In this document: positions 29,908 to 38,510 of the stretch, one piece after another
How positions within the stretch are numbered: position 1 is the first letter of the stretch
Layout: each line of letters starts with the position of its first letter
From: Lachnospiraceae bacterium C10
GTDB taxonomy: Bacteria; Bacillota; Clostridia; Lachnospirales; Lachnospiraceae
Assembly (NCBI GenBank): GCA_900100095.1
Contig: FMTN01000016.1
Span: 1-64,000 of the forward strand
DNA: 64,000 nucleotides
Direction: 5' to 3'
The notes under the pieces: generated by a model
Database searches by the model: none
What the model was told of the DNA's origin: nothing
The model's input: the letters and a program-made list of their open reading frames with translations, nothing else
Made by a program: the position numbers and the translations under genes

Positions 29908-32041
29908 TCAGCATTATAATGCCGGTCGTCTTATGGCATTGTTTTTGTATGTTCTACAAGGAATCTTCACGGCGATTCATTTGTTTGTCACCATGGGTGC
30001 ATACCCTATTCTCACCTGGGGTGTCTTTTTGTTTTTTATCATCTCTTTTATCCTGCTGCTGTCATTGTCGGAGGATAACGGTGTTCCGGTGTACGGATTT
30101 TGTATCTGTGTCGCTTCGTGTTCCACGGGCATGGGGGTGGTGCTGACCTGGATCAATAAAAACATGATGTATCTGATTCTTCTGTATATGGTGCAATGCC
30201 TGGTTGTTTCGGTGTTTCGCCAGAAGAGAAGTTCGGTGATGGTCGGGGCCGTTACATTGTTCACCCTGAATCAGTTTGCGGTATTTAAACTCTTAGGGAT
30301 TGTTGATGTTATGACCTGGAGAGATTTCTGGTTATGTCAGTTTGGGGTGCTCATCAGTATCTGGGTCATGCTGAATCATATGTCCCTGCAGTATCAGAAT
30401 GAGAAAAAGAGCCGGGATCAGGAGCAAAGCCTGAATGATATGCTTCATATCGTTGGTGTTATGTGTGATGAAGCGAAGGAATCGGCAAAGAGCAAGACAA
30501 ATTTTTTGTCGAATATGAGTCATGAGATCCGTACGCCGATCAATTCCATCCTGGGAATGAATGAAATGATCATCCGTGAGGCAAAGGATGAGCAGACCTT
30601 GGAGTATGCGAAGACAATTGCAAGCTCAGGCAATATGCTCTTGTCCCTGATCAATGACATCCTGGATTTTTCCAAGATTGAGTCAGGGAAGATGGAAGTG
30701 TTGCCGGTCAGCTACAGGCTCAGTGTCATGGTTCACGAACTGGTGAATATGATTTCCGGAAGAGTGAATGAAAAGGGACTTGCCTTTGACGTGGAGGTGG
30801 ATCCTTTCGCTCCGGAGTACCTGCTGGGGGATGAGGTCAAATTGCGACAGATTGTTACGAACCTTCTGACCAATGCCGTGAAGTATACGGACACAGGGGA
30901 TGTTAAGCTTCGCGTCTATACCGAAAAAAGAGACCGGCTGTTCCTCTGCTTTGAAGTGACCGACACCGGTCAGGGCATTCGCGAGGAGGATCAGCAGCAT
31001 CTGTTCGATGCATTCCAGAGAGTGGATCAGAAGCGGAACCGGAATATTGAAGGCACGGGATTAGGTCTTGCCATCGTCAATAATTTTGTAAAGATGATGG
31101 ATGGAGAGATTGGCTTTGAAAGCGAGTACGGTGTGGGTTCAACCTTCTATGTGAAGATTCCGCAGGAGGATGAGAAGCATATCCCGGTAGGCGATTTCCA
31201 TGAAAAAGTGCAGAAAGAGGAGAAGAACAAAGAAAATTATCAGCCGCTGTTCGAGGCTCCGAGTGCACATATTCTGCTGGTGGATGACAATAAGATGAAT
31301 CTTACGGTTGCCAAGCTTCTTCTGAAAGCCACAAAGGTTGTGACCATTTCAGCAAACAGCGGACAGGAAGCCATTGATAAGATGATGAACCACAACTTCG
31401 AGCTGGTGCTTCTTGACCATATGATGCCGGAAATGGACGGAATTGAAACCCTGCAGAAAATGAAGCGGATGGGATTGATAAAGAATGTTCCGGTCATTGC
31501 ACTAACAGCAAATGCTGTGTCCGGTGCAAGGGAAATGTATCTGGAGGCAGGATTTTCCGATTATCTGACGAAGCCGATCAAAGGGGAGGAACTGGAGCGT
31601 TGCCTTTTGAAATGGCTGCCGGAGGATAAGATCACACGGCTGGATGCTAAGATCGTGACCATGCTGGTGCAGGAAGATGCTGTCGAAGCAAAAGACGAAG
31701 GGCAGGAACTGATCAACCGGAAGGTGGCAGCAGAATATTCCGCAGGATCCCAGGGTATGTACACCGTGATGGTGGAAGCCTACCTTGAGGAAGTGGAGAC
31801 AAAGATTAAGACCCTTCGCGAATCTCTTACCCAAGGCGATTATGAAACCTATCGCATCACTGTTCACTCCTTAAAAAGCACATCACTTCAGGTGGGCGCT
31901 GTCGGCCTGTCCGAGTTTGCCAAAAAGCTGGAGTTTGCAGCAAAGGGAGGAAACTATGAGCAGATTCAACAGGAGAATGAGGCATTGCTTGCTCTCTATC
32001 AGGATGTAAGCGCCGCGTTGAAAGAAAATGCAACGCTTTGA
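29900..32041 (+). CDS. Membrane hybrid histidine kinase with receiver and Hpt domains
   Basis: 713 aa. About six N-terminal membrane helices (10-170), a short coiled linker, then HisKA with FLSNMSHEIRTP (phospho-acceptor H208), HATPase boxes NLLTNAVKYT, DTGQGI and GTGLGLAIV, a receiver domain (LLVDDNK...LLDHMMPEMDG with D506, and K in YLTKPI) and a C-terminal Hpt domain with VHSLKST (H656). The relay H-D-H is complete, but no separate response regulator gene is nearby. Its start overlaps the 7TM-lipid kinase gene by 8 bp. Confidence 0.92.
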   Translation: MNSQHYNAGRLMALFLYVLQGIFTAIHLFVTMGAYPILTWGVFLFFIISFILLLSLSEDNGVPVYGFCICVASCSTGMGVVLTWINKNMMYLILLYMVQCLVVSVFRQKRSSVMVGAVTLFTLNQFAVFKLLGIVDVMTWRDFWLCQFGVLISIWVMLNHMSLQYQNEKKSRDQEQSLNDMLHIVGVMCDEAKESAKSKTNFLSNMSHEIRTPINSILGMNEMIIREAKDEQTLEYAKTIASSGNMLLSLINDILDFSKIESGKMEVLPVSYRLSVMVHELVNMISGRVNEKGLAFDVEVDPFAPEYLLGDEVKLRQIVTNLLTNAVKYTDTGDVKLRVYTEKRDRLFLCFEVTDTGQGIREEDQQHLFDAFQRVDQKRNRNIEGTGLGLAIVNNFVKMMDGEIGFESEYGVGSTFYVKIPQEDEKHIPVGDFHEKVQKEEKNKENYQPLFEAPSAHILLVDDNKMNLTVAKLLLKATKVVTISANSGQEAIDKMMNHNFELVLLDHMMPEMDGIETLQKMKRMGLIKNVPVIALTANAVSGAREMYLEAGFSDYLTKPIKGEELERCLLKWLPEDKITRLDAKIVTMLVQEDAVEAKDEGQELINRKVAAEYSAGSQGMYTVMVEAYLEEVETKIKTLRESLTQGDYETYRITVHSLKSTSLQVGAVGLSEFAKKLEFAAKGGNYEQIQQENEALLALYQDVSAALKENATL

Positions 32042-32063
32042 TGTAATGGAAAGGACGAATGAT

Positions 32064-33134
32064 ATGAAACGCAGTATCATAAAAGGATTTCTCGGGACCA
32101 TATTCGTTGTGGTTGCATTGTTTGTCGCTCTGCTTGTAACCTTGTCGGTGACAGAGTATAAGCCAAAGGCGGTAGAAAAGCTTAAGGTGAAGCAGGCAAG
32201 AGAGGCAAAGACCGTTGCACCCGGAGATAAGATTACGATTCTTACGTGGAATATCGGCTACGGAGCTTTAGATGAGAGTGCAGACTTTTTCCTGGATGGA
32301 GGGAAGAAGGTAAAGACGGCGGATAAGGAACAGACGAAAACGAACATGGACGGAATCGTAAGCCGGATCAAAGAGATCAAGCCGGACCTTTGCTTTTTTC
32401 AGGAGGCGGATGTGGAGTCCCATCGTTCGAATTACGTGAATGAGCAGGCCTGGCTTGCAAGAGGACTTGGGGATGTCAGTCACAGTTTTGCCACGAATTA
32501 CAAGGCGCTGTATATCCCGTATCCTTTTCCACCCATCGGACCGGTGCATGCAGGCATTATGACGACGAGTACTTTTTCCTTCAAAGAGGCGGTAAGGTAT
32601 GCTCTTCCCTGTCCTTACAGCTGGCCGGAAAGCCTTGGGAATTTAAAGCGCTGCATTATGGTGAACCGCATTCCGGTGGAAGGCACGAATAAGGAGCTTG
32701 TGGCTGTGAATCTGCACCTTGAAGCCTATGACAGCGGAGAAGGCAAGATCAAACAGACGCAAATGCTCCGAGAACTTTTGCAGACGGAAGCCAAAGCCGG
32801 GAATTATGTGATAGCAGGCGGGGATTTTAATCAGACCTTTTCCAATGTGGATGTGTCAGCCTATCCGCAAAAAAAGGGACTCTGGGCACCGGGAAGAATT
32901 GAAAGCGATTCCTTTTCAGAAGGGTTATCCTTATACATGGATGGCAAGACTCCAAGCTGTCGATCCTTAGATCAGCCTTATAAGGGAGCCGATCCTGCAA
33001 CATTTCAGTATTATGTCATCGATGGTTTTATCGTATCTTCGAATATCAAGGTAAAGGCAGTGAAAACAAAGGATTTCGGTTTCAAATACACCGATCATAA
33101 TCCGGTGGTATTAAAGGCTGTCCTGAAGAAATAA
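32064..33134 (+). CDS. Membrane-anchored endonuclease/exonuclease/phosphatase-family hydrolase
   Basis: 356 aa from ATG 32064 (in-frame ATGs at 32028 and 32046 are possible). One N-terminal membrane segment (about 6-26) places the catalytic domain outside. EEP-fold motifs: ILTWNIGYGALD, FFQEAD (metal-binding E), VNLHLEAYD, AGGDFNQTF and the terminal YTDHNPVVL with catalytic DH. The fold covers nucleases, sphingomyelinases and lipid phosphatases; next to a lipid kinase fusion a lipid substrate is plausible but unproved. Confidence 0.85.
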   Translation: MKRSIIKGFLGTIFVVVALFVALLVTLSVTEYKPKAVEKLKVKQAREAKTVAPGDKITILTWNIGYGALDESADFFLDGGKKVKTADKEQTKTNMDGIVSRIKEIKPDLCFFQEADVESHRSNYVNEQAWLARGLGDVSHSFATNYKALYIPYPFPPIGPVHAGIMTTSTFSFKEAVRYALPCPYSWPESLGNLKRCIMVNRIPVEGTNKELVAVNLHLEAYDSGEGKIKQTQMLRELLQTEAKAGNYVIAGGDFNQTFSNVDVSAYPQKKGLWAPGRIESDSFSEGLSLYMDGKTPSCRSLDQPYKGADPATFQYYVIDGFIVSSNIKVKAVKTKDFGFKYTDHNPVVLKAVLKK

Positions 33135-33169
33135 AAGAAAAGCAAAAGAAGGCGTGGCAGTCGGAAGGG

Positions 33170-33328
33170 ATGGATGGTATGGCAAAAAAGGTCCTGATAC
33201 ATGATGATGGAATTGTGGATAGCGGAAAAACGGGCAGAACGGTTCTGTTTGTTGTAATCTGCGCCGTCATATCCATTGGAATGATACTCCTCGGTGTTGG
33301 AGCAATCGGATACGAAGTTTTGGTATGA
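33170..33328 (+). CDS. 52-aa single-span membrane peptide coupled to the K+ channel gene
   Basis: Small gene between the EEP hydrolase and the channel: ATG 33170 (or 33179) to TGA 33328. A charged N-terminus is followed by one membrane helix (TVLFVVICAVISIGMILLGV, about 25-44). GGAAGG lies just upstream. The stop overlaps the channel start as ATGA, a sign of coupled translation, which argues that it is a real gene. I know no family; a channel accessory or leader peptide role is only a guess from position. Confidence 0.6.
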   Translation: MDGMAKKVLIHDDGIVDSGKTGRTVLFVVICAVISIGMILLGVGAIGYEVLV

Positions 33329-34077
33329 CACAGGAGGCGAGAGATATGATTGAAGCACAAAAAAGACGAATTTATGAAATCCTGGAGCCATCCACTACGA
33401 ACGATATCGCATCAAAGTCCTATGATTTTCTTTTGACCACCGCTGTTGTCGTGGGTCTGGTTCCCATGACCTTAAAGCATGAAAATCCTCTTGTGGTCTG
33501 GATCGATATTGTCACCAGTCTTCTGTTTATTTTCGATTACGGACTGCGACTATATACCGCAGATTACAAGATGGGATATAAGAGTATCAAAGCGCATATA
33601 GCCTATGTGTTCACACCCTTGGCCATCTTCGACGTGCTCTCGATTATTCCGATCATTACCCTGTTCGGCAGGGGATTTGCAAGTCTGTCTCTGCTCAGGC
33701 CCTTCCGTGTGTTTCGGGCCGCCAAGCTGGTGCGTTACTCCAAATCCATGGTTGTTATTGCCAATGTCATTCGAAAGGTCAGAAAGCAGCTTGGTGCCGT
33801 GTTCGTCCTTGTGATGGTATATATTGTCATTTCTGCTATGCTGATGTTTCAGCTGGAACCGAAACTGTTCCATACATTTTTTGATGCACTGTACTGGGCA
33901 ACGATTTCAATCACCACCATTGGATACGGGGATATTTCACCGGTCACGCCTTTGGGGCGTGTGATCACCATGCTGTCCGCTTTGATGGGTATGGCGGTGA
34001 TAGCACTTCCCACCGGTATTATTACAGCGTCTTATATGGCGGAGATAACGAAGAAGAAAACAAAATATGAGCTGTAG
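33325..34077 (+). CDS. Voltage-gated-type potassium channel
   Basis: 250 aa six-helix channel. The S4-like helix LLRPFRVFRAAKLVRYSK has regularly spaced basic residues, the pore loop is ISITTIGYGDISPVTPLG with the K+ selectivity filter TIGYG, and S6 ends GIITASYM. It would form a tetrameric K+ channel in the cytoplasmic membrane. No C-terminal RCK domain is present. The ATG overlaps the stop of the 52-aa peptide gene. Confidence 0.92.
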   Translation: MTQEARDMIEAQKRRIYEILEPSTTNDIASKSYDFLLTTAVVVGLVPMTLKHENPLVVWIDIVTSLLFIFDYGLRLYTADYKMGYKSIKAHIAYVFTPLAIFDVLSIIPIITLFGRGFASLSLLRPFRVFRAAKLVRYSKSMVVIANVIRKVRKQLGAVFVLVMVYIVISAMLMFQLEPKLFHTFFDALYWATISITTIGYGDISPVTPLGRVITMLSALMGMAVIALPTGIITASYMAEITKKKTKYEL

Positions 34078-34090
34078 CATAATGTGGATT

Positions 34091-34131
34091 GCCCCGGGGA
34101 TTAGAGATAGTTCTGATTCCCGGGGCTTTTT
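34091..34131 (+). terminator. Terminator of the signalling/channel cluster
   Basis: GCCCCGGGGAT/ATTCCCGGGGC stem with a 14-nt loop, followed by TTTTTCC. Confidence 0.88.
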
Positions 34132-34160
34132 CCTTTGTCTTATCTTTTGCACAAAGTGTC

Positions 34161-34212
34161 TTGACAGTGACAGAGTGTTAGGATAATATAACGATAGTTA
34201 GATAAGACTAAC
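34161..34212 (+). promoter_or_regulatory. Promoter with GTTAG-N6-CTAAC operator before DUF3793/flavodoxin
   Basis: TTGACA (34161), 17-bp spacer, TAATAT (34184), then the perfect dyad GTTAG-ATAAGA-CTAAC at 34197-34212, covering the transcript start. The same spacing and arms occur downstream of the pflB -10 at 15569, and a near copy at 44570. A repressor site is the simplest reading. Confidence 0.6.
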
Positions 34213-34228
34213 AAAGTGGAGAGTAATC

Positions 34229-34834
34229 ATGAGTAAAGATGTATTTGAAATGTTATGTTCTATGGATCGGAAAAAAGTTGAACTTCAGATTGTGTTGCAG
34301 TGTGCACCGACCTTATCCGGACTGAAAACGTCCAATCTTTTGATTCTTCCAAGAGAGCAGGAACGTAGCGCCCATTATGCCCTGCGTGGAATCGGTTTGA
34401 TCGGTTACCGCCTTGCCTATGACAGGCACAGGGTCGTTCTTCTTGTTTTCCGGAAAGAGATGCTGATGCATTATTTAAAAAGAGAGGATGTTCGCATCTT
34501 CCTTCAATCTCTGGGATATGAAGGAAATTTTGGAATTTCCCTTGCACATTTTCAGAAGAGGTATCAGGATTTTGTGAATCGCAGAATGAATTTCCCGCAT
34601 GAGATGGGGGTTTTTCTGGGATATCCTCTGTGCGATGTCAAAGGTTTTATTGACAATGAGGGCGATAATTTCCGAATGGTGGGATATTGGAAGGTTTATC
34701 AGAATGTACACCAGACCAGGAAGCTGTTTCAACAATTCGATGATATAAAAGATGATATGGTATGCAGACTTTCTAAGGGGGACTCTTTGGAAACAATTAT
34801 GAAGGAGAGTGTGAAGCACTCTCTGGCAAGCTAA
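34229..34834 (+). CDS. DUF3793-family protein
   Basis: 201 aa soluble protein. Family features seen: CAPTLSGLKTSNLLILP near the start, the mid-protein HRVVLLVFRKEMLMHYL and GVFLGYPLCDVKGFI at about 131-145. DUF3793 genes are commonly found beside flavodoxins and iron or haem genes, which fits: the flavodoxin follows after 30 bp. Biochemical function is unknown. The shared promoter carries a GTTAG-N6-CTAAC dyad. Confidence 0.85.
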   Translation: MSKDVFEMLCSMDRKKVELQIVLQCAPTLSGLKTSNLLILPREQERSAHYALRGIGLIGYRLAYDRHRVVLLVFRKEMLMHYLKREDVRIFLQSLGYEGNFGISLAHFQKRYQDFVNRRMNFPHEMGVFLGYPLCDVKGFIDNEGDNFRMVGYWKVYQNVHQTRKLFQQFDDIKDDMVCRLSKGDSLETIMKESVKHSLAS

Positions 34835-34864
34835 AAGTTAACAGGACGAGAAGGAGTAAGAATT

Positions 34865-35299
34865 ATGAGCAAAGTGAATGTTGTATTCTGGTCACAGTCA
34901 GGTAATACCGAGGCAATGGCAAATGCGGTTGGAGCGGGTATTACAGAAGCAGGAGCAGAGGCAAATGTTGTATATGTAAGCGCAGCTTCCATGGATGAAT
35001 TAAAGAGTGCTAAGGCTTTTGCATTGGGATGTCCTGCCATGGGCGCGGAAGTGCTGGAAGAGGGAGAGATGGAGCCCTTCGTTACAGAGCTGGAAGGCTT
35101 TGTTTCCGGTAAGACGATCGGTCTGTTCGGATCTTATGGCTGGGGCGACGGCCAGTGGATGCGTGACTGGGTGGACCGCATGACGGCAGCCGGTGCAAGA
35201 GTTGTCGGAGGAGAAGGTGTTATCTGCCAGGACGCTCCGGATGCGGTGGCAGAAGAATCCTGCAAGTTACTGGGAAGAGCACTGGCAGCGGAAGCCTGA
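34865..35299 (+). CDS. Flavodoxin
   Basis: 144 aa, typical short-chain flavodoxin. The FMN phosphate loop WSQSGNTEAMA (about 9-19) and the later isoalloxazine loops (GCPAMGAEVLEE and GSYGWGDGQWM) are clear. It carries electrons in place of ferredoxin, often under iron limitation. Cotranscribed with DUF3793 and followed by a strong terminator. Confidence 0.95.
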   Translation: MSKVNVVFWSQSGNTEAMANAVGAGITEAGAEANVVYVSAASMDELKSAKAFALGCPAMGAEVLEEGEMEPFVTELEGFVSGKTIGLFGSYGWGDGQWMRDWVDRMTAAGARVVGGEGVICQDAPDAVAEESCKLLGRALAAEA

Positions 35300-35330
35300 A
35301 GGATATAAAATTTAGCGATGGAATCAAGTT

Positions 35331-35363
35331 ACGTGCAGTACGATAGGTGCTGCACGTTTTTTT
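35331..35363 (+). terminator. Terminator after the flavodoxin gene
   Basis: ACGTGCAG/CTGCACGT stem followed by a run of seven T. Confidence 0.88.
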
Positions 35364-35378
35364 AAGGTTTTTTAAGTC

Positions 35379-35423
35379 AACTCAGTCGGGGTACAAGCTC
35401 CGACTGAGTTAAACGCTCCGCGA
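35379..35423 (+). repeat. Dispersed structured repeat, copy C (P1 hairpin only)
   Basis: Only P1 and the first part of the linker (up to GCTCCGCGA) match; the sequence after 35423 is unrelated. It lies just after the flavodoxin terminator and 77 bp before the Cache-GGDEF gene, the same 3'-terminator-adjacent position as copy B. Confidence 0.88.
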
Positions 35424-35499
35424 CGATTTGATTGCCATACCTGCGAGAGATTGTAGTATAATAATTTCGGAGAGAACAATCGACCGGACGGGGGCTTCT

Positions 35500-36855
35500 A
35501 TGAAAAAATTTGATCGGGCGGCAAAATATACATTCGCCGTCTTACTTATAGTTATTGTTTTCAATTTGCTGTTTGGATATGTTCTTACGAAAAGTGCAAC
35601 GAAAGTCATACGAAGACAGATTGATGATCGTATGCTGGATGTTTCCAATACAGCAGCATCCATGCTGAATGGTGATGCATTAGCGAAGATTTCCAAGGAT
35701 GACTACGGTTCGAAGGAATATCAGGAGGTCATGCATACGCTGACCTACTTCCAGAACAGCATTGAACTGGATTATATTTACTGCATCATTCATGTAAAAG
35801 GGGATGAGTTTATATTTGGCGTTGATCCGACCATAGAAGATCCCGCAGAGTTCGGTGCACCGGTTGTATGTACGGATGCTTTGGTCAAAGCGAGCAAAGG
35901 TCATGCATCGGTGGATAAAGTCCCTTATGAGGATGAGTGGGGAAGCTTTTACAGTGCTTACTCCCCGGTATATGATTCCAGCGGTAAGGTGGCCGGAATT
36001 GTTGCCGTCGATTTTGATGTCAACTGGTATCAGAGCAAGGTAAGAGGTCTGCTTACCATTGTAGGTTTGTTTATTGTGTTTGCACTGGTAGGTGGTACTA
36101 CGATTGCCCTTTTGGTTGCGCGTCAGTATCGCCGGGTCTTCCTTGGCCTTGTGGACAGGATGAATGAATTGTCCCACGGAATTGACCAGCTGATTCATCA
36201 GGTTGATCCCAACAGAAGCGATGAAGATTACTCGAAGCTGGTATATATTGAGCGTCGGGGTGTGAAGGATGTTATGGAACTTCTCACAGAGAAGATTCAT
36301 CTGATGCAGGAACAGCTCGGCGAACAGATTAAGCAGATCCGCTCCCATGTTTATATTGATGGTTTGACCGGTATGCAGAATCGAACCTCCTATACAGAGT
36401 ACCTCCAGCAGGTTGAGAAGAAAATCGAAGAAAAGACACCGTATGTATTTTCTGTCGTTGTCTTCGATCTTAATCAGCTCAAGTATATCAATGATGTCTA
36501 TGGACACGAAGCGGGAGATCGGCTGATTATTGCTATTGCCAAGGATATCTGTAGAATCTTTGGAGAGAAGAGAGTATGGCGTATTGGTGGCGATGAATTT
36601 GTATGTATCCTGGAAGATGCCGAACCATCGGAGCTGATTCGGCGTCTTAAAGAAAATTCAAAAAGGCGGAATGACGAATCGCCTGTTTTACATGATCCGG
36701 ACATCGAAATCAGTATAGCGGTAGGAGCATCCACCTTTGACAGGGAAAAGGATCGAACCTATTCCGAGGTCTTCCATCGTGCGGATGATGCGATGTATGC
36801 GGATAAGGAAGCATTTTATAAAACACATAAAAACGGCCGTAGAAAGGTCGAATAA
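35500..36855 (+). CDS. Membrane sensor diguanylate cyclase (Cache-HAMP-GGDEF)
   Basis: 451 aa from ATG 35500 behind ACGGGGG (an in-frame ATG at 35428 lies too far upstream). TM1 (about 13-33), an extracytoplasmic Cache-like sensor (about 34-185), TM2 (about 190-212), a HAMP-like linker, then GGDEF: YIDGLTGMQNRTSY, VFDLNQLKYINDVYGHEAGDR and WRIGGDEF. The RxxD inhibitory site is not seen (FGEK at those positions). Second GGDEF protein of the window. Confidence 0.9.
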   Translation: MKKFDRAAKYTFAVLLIVIVFNLLFGYVLTKSATKVIRRQIDDRMLDVSNTAASMLNGDALAKISKDDYGSKEYQEVMHTLTYFQNSIELDYIYCIIHVKGDEFIFGVDPTIEDPAEFGAPVVCTDALVKASKGHASVDKVPYEDEWGSFYSAYSPVYDSSGKVAGIVAVDFDVNWYQSKVRGLLTIVGLFIVFALVGGTTIALLVARQYRRVFLGLVDRMNELSHGIDQLIHQVDPNRSDEDYSKLVYIERRGVKDVMELLTEKIHLMQEQLGEQIKQIRSHVYIDGLTGMQNRTSYTEYLQQVEKKIEEKTPYVFSVVVFDLNQLKYINDVYGHEAGDRLIIAIAKDICRIFGEKRVWRIGGDEFVCILEDAEPSELIRRLKENSKRRNDESPVLHDPDIEISIAVGASTFDREKDRTYSEVFHRADDAMYADKEAFYKTHKNGRRKVE

Positions 36856-36861
36856 AGAAAA

Positions 36862-36902
36862 GCCGGCTGAATCCCGATATGGGATCCCGCCGGTTCTTTT
36901 TC
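36862..36902. terminator. Bidirectional terminator between the GGDEF and MetE-like genes
   Basis: GCCGG/CCGG outer and ATCCC/GGGAT inner stem, T-rich right flank and A-rich left flank, between two convergent genes. Confidence 0.8.
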
Positions 36903-36911
36903 GTAAAGATA

Positions 36912-38027
36912 TTAGTTCCATACTTCTGTTGCGATTTCTTTTACCAGTTTTAGTTTTGCCCATTGTTCTTCTTCGGTCAGCTTGTTTCCGATTTCACAGG
37001 AGGCAAAGCCGCATTGCGGGCTGAGATACAGCCGGTCGAGAGGAATATATTTGGCAGCTTCGTGAATCCTCTTGATTATGGTTTCCTTGTCTTCCAGTTC
37101 CGGTGTTTTTGTGGTGATAAGGCCAAGCACCACCTTTTTGTCCGGAGAGACTTTGGAAAGAGGTGCAAATCCGCCGGAGCGGGCGTCATCATATTCCAGG
37201 AAGAGTGCATCGACATTTTCCTGTGCAAATACATAATCAGCCACAGAGTCATAAGGCCCACTGGTAAAGAAGGTGGAGTGATAATTTCCGCGGCAGATGT
37301 GTGAGGTGATGACCATATCGGAAGGTTTACCGGACAGGGCTAAATTGTTGACGTCTAACAGCTGCTGCTTGACGTCATCGATGGAAATACCAAGGCTGGC
37401 GTAGCGCTGTTTGGCAGCATCACCTACAATGGCACCCCAGGTGCAGTCATCGAACTGCAGATTACGACAGCCGGCATCATAAAACTGCTGAATGATGTTC
37501 TGGTAAGCAAGGCCGATATCCTGAATAAGTTCCTCATTGGTTTCATAGAACTTTCTGGTGGAAGCATAATTTGCAGGAATAATCATCTGCTGGAAGGTCT
37601 GAGCCGGCGCTGGAATGGTATATTTGGCAACCGTGTTCTCATCCTCAAACTGTTTTAAAAATTTAAAATGTTCAACGAAAGGGTGTGGCTTTGCCTTGAT
37701 CTTACCGACGAGGTAGGTGTCATCGAGTAGGGCAAGTTCTCCATTAAAGTTTACGCCACCACCGGTATTCTCATGAGCGACACCCTCAAGTCCCCACATA
37801 AAGTCAAGATGCCAGTAGCTTCGTCGGAATTCTCCGTCGGTGATAATGTGAAATTCCAGTTCTTTCTGCTTGGCAACGACCTGTGTGATGGCCTCATCGA
37901 CGATGCGGTCAAGATCCTCCCGGGTGATATCACCATTCAAAAAAGCGGCTTTTGCATCCTTTACTTTCTTGGGCCGAAGAAAACTTCCTACAAAATCGTA
38001 ACGGTAAGGTGTGTGGATAAGACTCAT
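36912..38027 (-). CDS. MetE C-terminal-like methyltransferase (YxjG/YxjH type)
   Basis: 371 aa cobalamin-independent methyltransferase related to the catalytic half of MetE. The N-terminus FVGSFLRPKKVKDA and DGEFRRSYW are typical of the YxjG/YxjH group. Zinc-site candidates are ICRGNYHSTF, the E of ALFLEYDD and the cysteine of LSPQCGFASCE. It probably transfers a methyl group to homocysteine or another thiol; the donor is uncertain because the folate-binding N-terminal half of MetE is missing. Monocistronic, with its own minus-strand promoter. Confidence 0.85.
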   Translation of the reverse strand: MSLIHTPYRYDFVGSFLRPKKVKDAKAAFLNGDITREDLDRIVDEAITQVVAKQKELEFHIITDGEFRRSYWHLDFMWGLEGVAHENTGGGVNFNGELALLDDTYLVGKIKAKPHPFVEHFKFLKQFEDENTVAKYTIPAPAQTFQQMIIPANYASTRKFYETNEELIQDIGLAYQNIIQQFYDAGCRNLQFDDCTWGAIVGDAAKQRYASLGISIDDVKQQLLDVNNLALSGKPSDMVITSHICRGNYHSTFFTSGPYDSVADYVFAQENVDALFLEYDDARSGGFAPLSKVSPDKKVVLGLITTKTPELEDKETIIKRIHEAAKYIPLDRLYLSPQCGFASCEIGNKLTEEEQWAKLKLVKEIATEVWN

Positions 38028-38098
38028 GTGTTGTTCCCCTTTCTTTCATCTTTTTCTTTTCCATTTTGTACAATCTGTATTGCAATCTTATTGAGAGG

Positions 38099-38127
38099 AT
38101 TATATGCCTAGTATTTCAATGGGTAAA
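38099..38127 (-). promoter_or_regulatory. Promoter of the MetE-like gene
   Basis: On the minus strand TTTACC (38127-38122), 17-bp spacer, perfect TATAAT (38104-38099). I see no SAM riboswitch or T-box in the roughly 70-nt leader. The remainder up to 38279 holds no gene. Confidence 0.6.
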
Positions 38128-38279
38128 ATATAAAAAACAGAAGGTTTATCATATATAAAAACTATGGTTTGAGAACATCTCATGGTGCAAACTATCTTTG
38201 TAAAAAGGGAAACGACGGAAAAGCTTGAACTTGAATAAGAGGAGAAAAAAGGTTATCCTCTATGTGGATTTCACACGAT

Positions 38280-38470
38280 TTAACTCAGTCGGAGAAATCC
38301 CCCACCTCTAAGCGTTAGCGTAGGTGGGGGTTATGACAAACTATACTCAGTCAGGGTACAAGCTCCGACTGAGTTAAACGCTCCGCGAGGATGCGCACGG
38401 ATTCGGACAGGAATTTGTCTGCTGAAGCAGACCCGAATCCGGCGCGCAAGACTCGCAAGCGAGTCTTGAC
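38280..38470 (+). repeat. Dispersed structured repeat, copy D (interrupted)
   Basis: Full element with the P1 left arm (38280-38292) separated from a second, slightly altered left arm (ACTCAGTCAGG, 38345) by a 52-bp insert. The rest matches copy F except one loop change in P4 (CAAG for CGAG). It ends 40 bp before the msrA start. Confidence 0.9.
38293..38344 (+). mobile_element. IS200/IS605-type end palindrome inserted in repeat copy D
   Basis: The insert carries a hairpin with perfect arms CCCCCACCT (38299-38307) and AGGTGGGGG (38322-38330) and an inner TAAGC/GCGTA pairing. This resembles the sub-terminal palindromes of IS200/IS605 elements in Firmicutes, recalled from memory. No tnpA or tnpB is present, so it is a relic or a minimal non-autonomous copy. 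Flanking ACTCAGTC is duplicated on both sides, although IS605 elements do not normally duplicate targets. Confidence 0.5.
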
Positions 38471-38510
38471 TATTGCAAAACATATATGGATGAGGAGGAA
38501 AAAGTACTTA

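Noticed and set aside
38028-38279. SAM riboswitch or T-box before the MetE-like gene
   Set aside because: No S-box, SAM-II or T-box core could be found on the minus strand; a simple promoter explains the region.
38391-38510. N-terminal extension of MsrA
   Set aside because: These codons are repeat copy D; homologues start just before the GCFWC motif, at ATG 38511.
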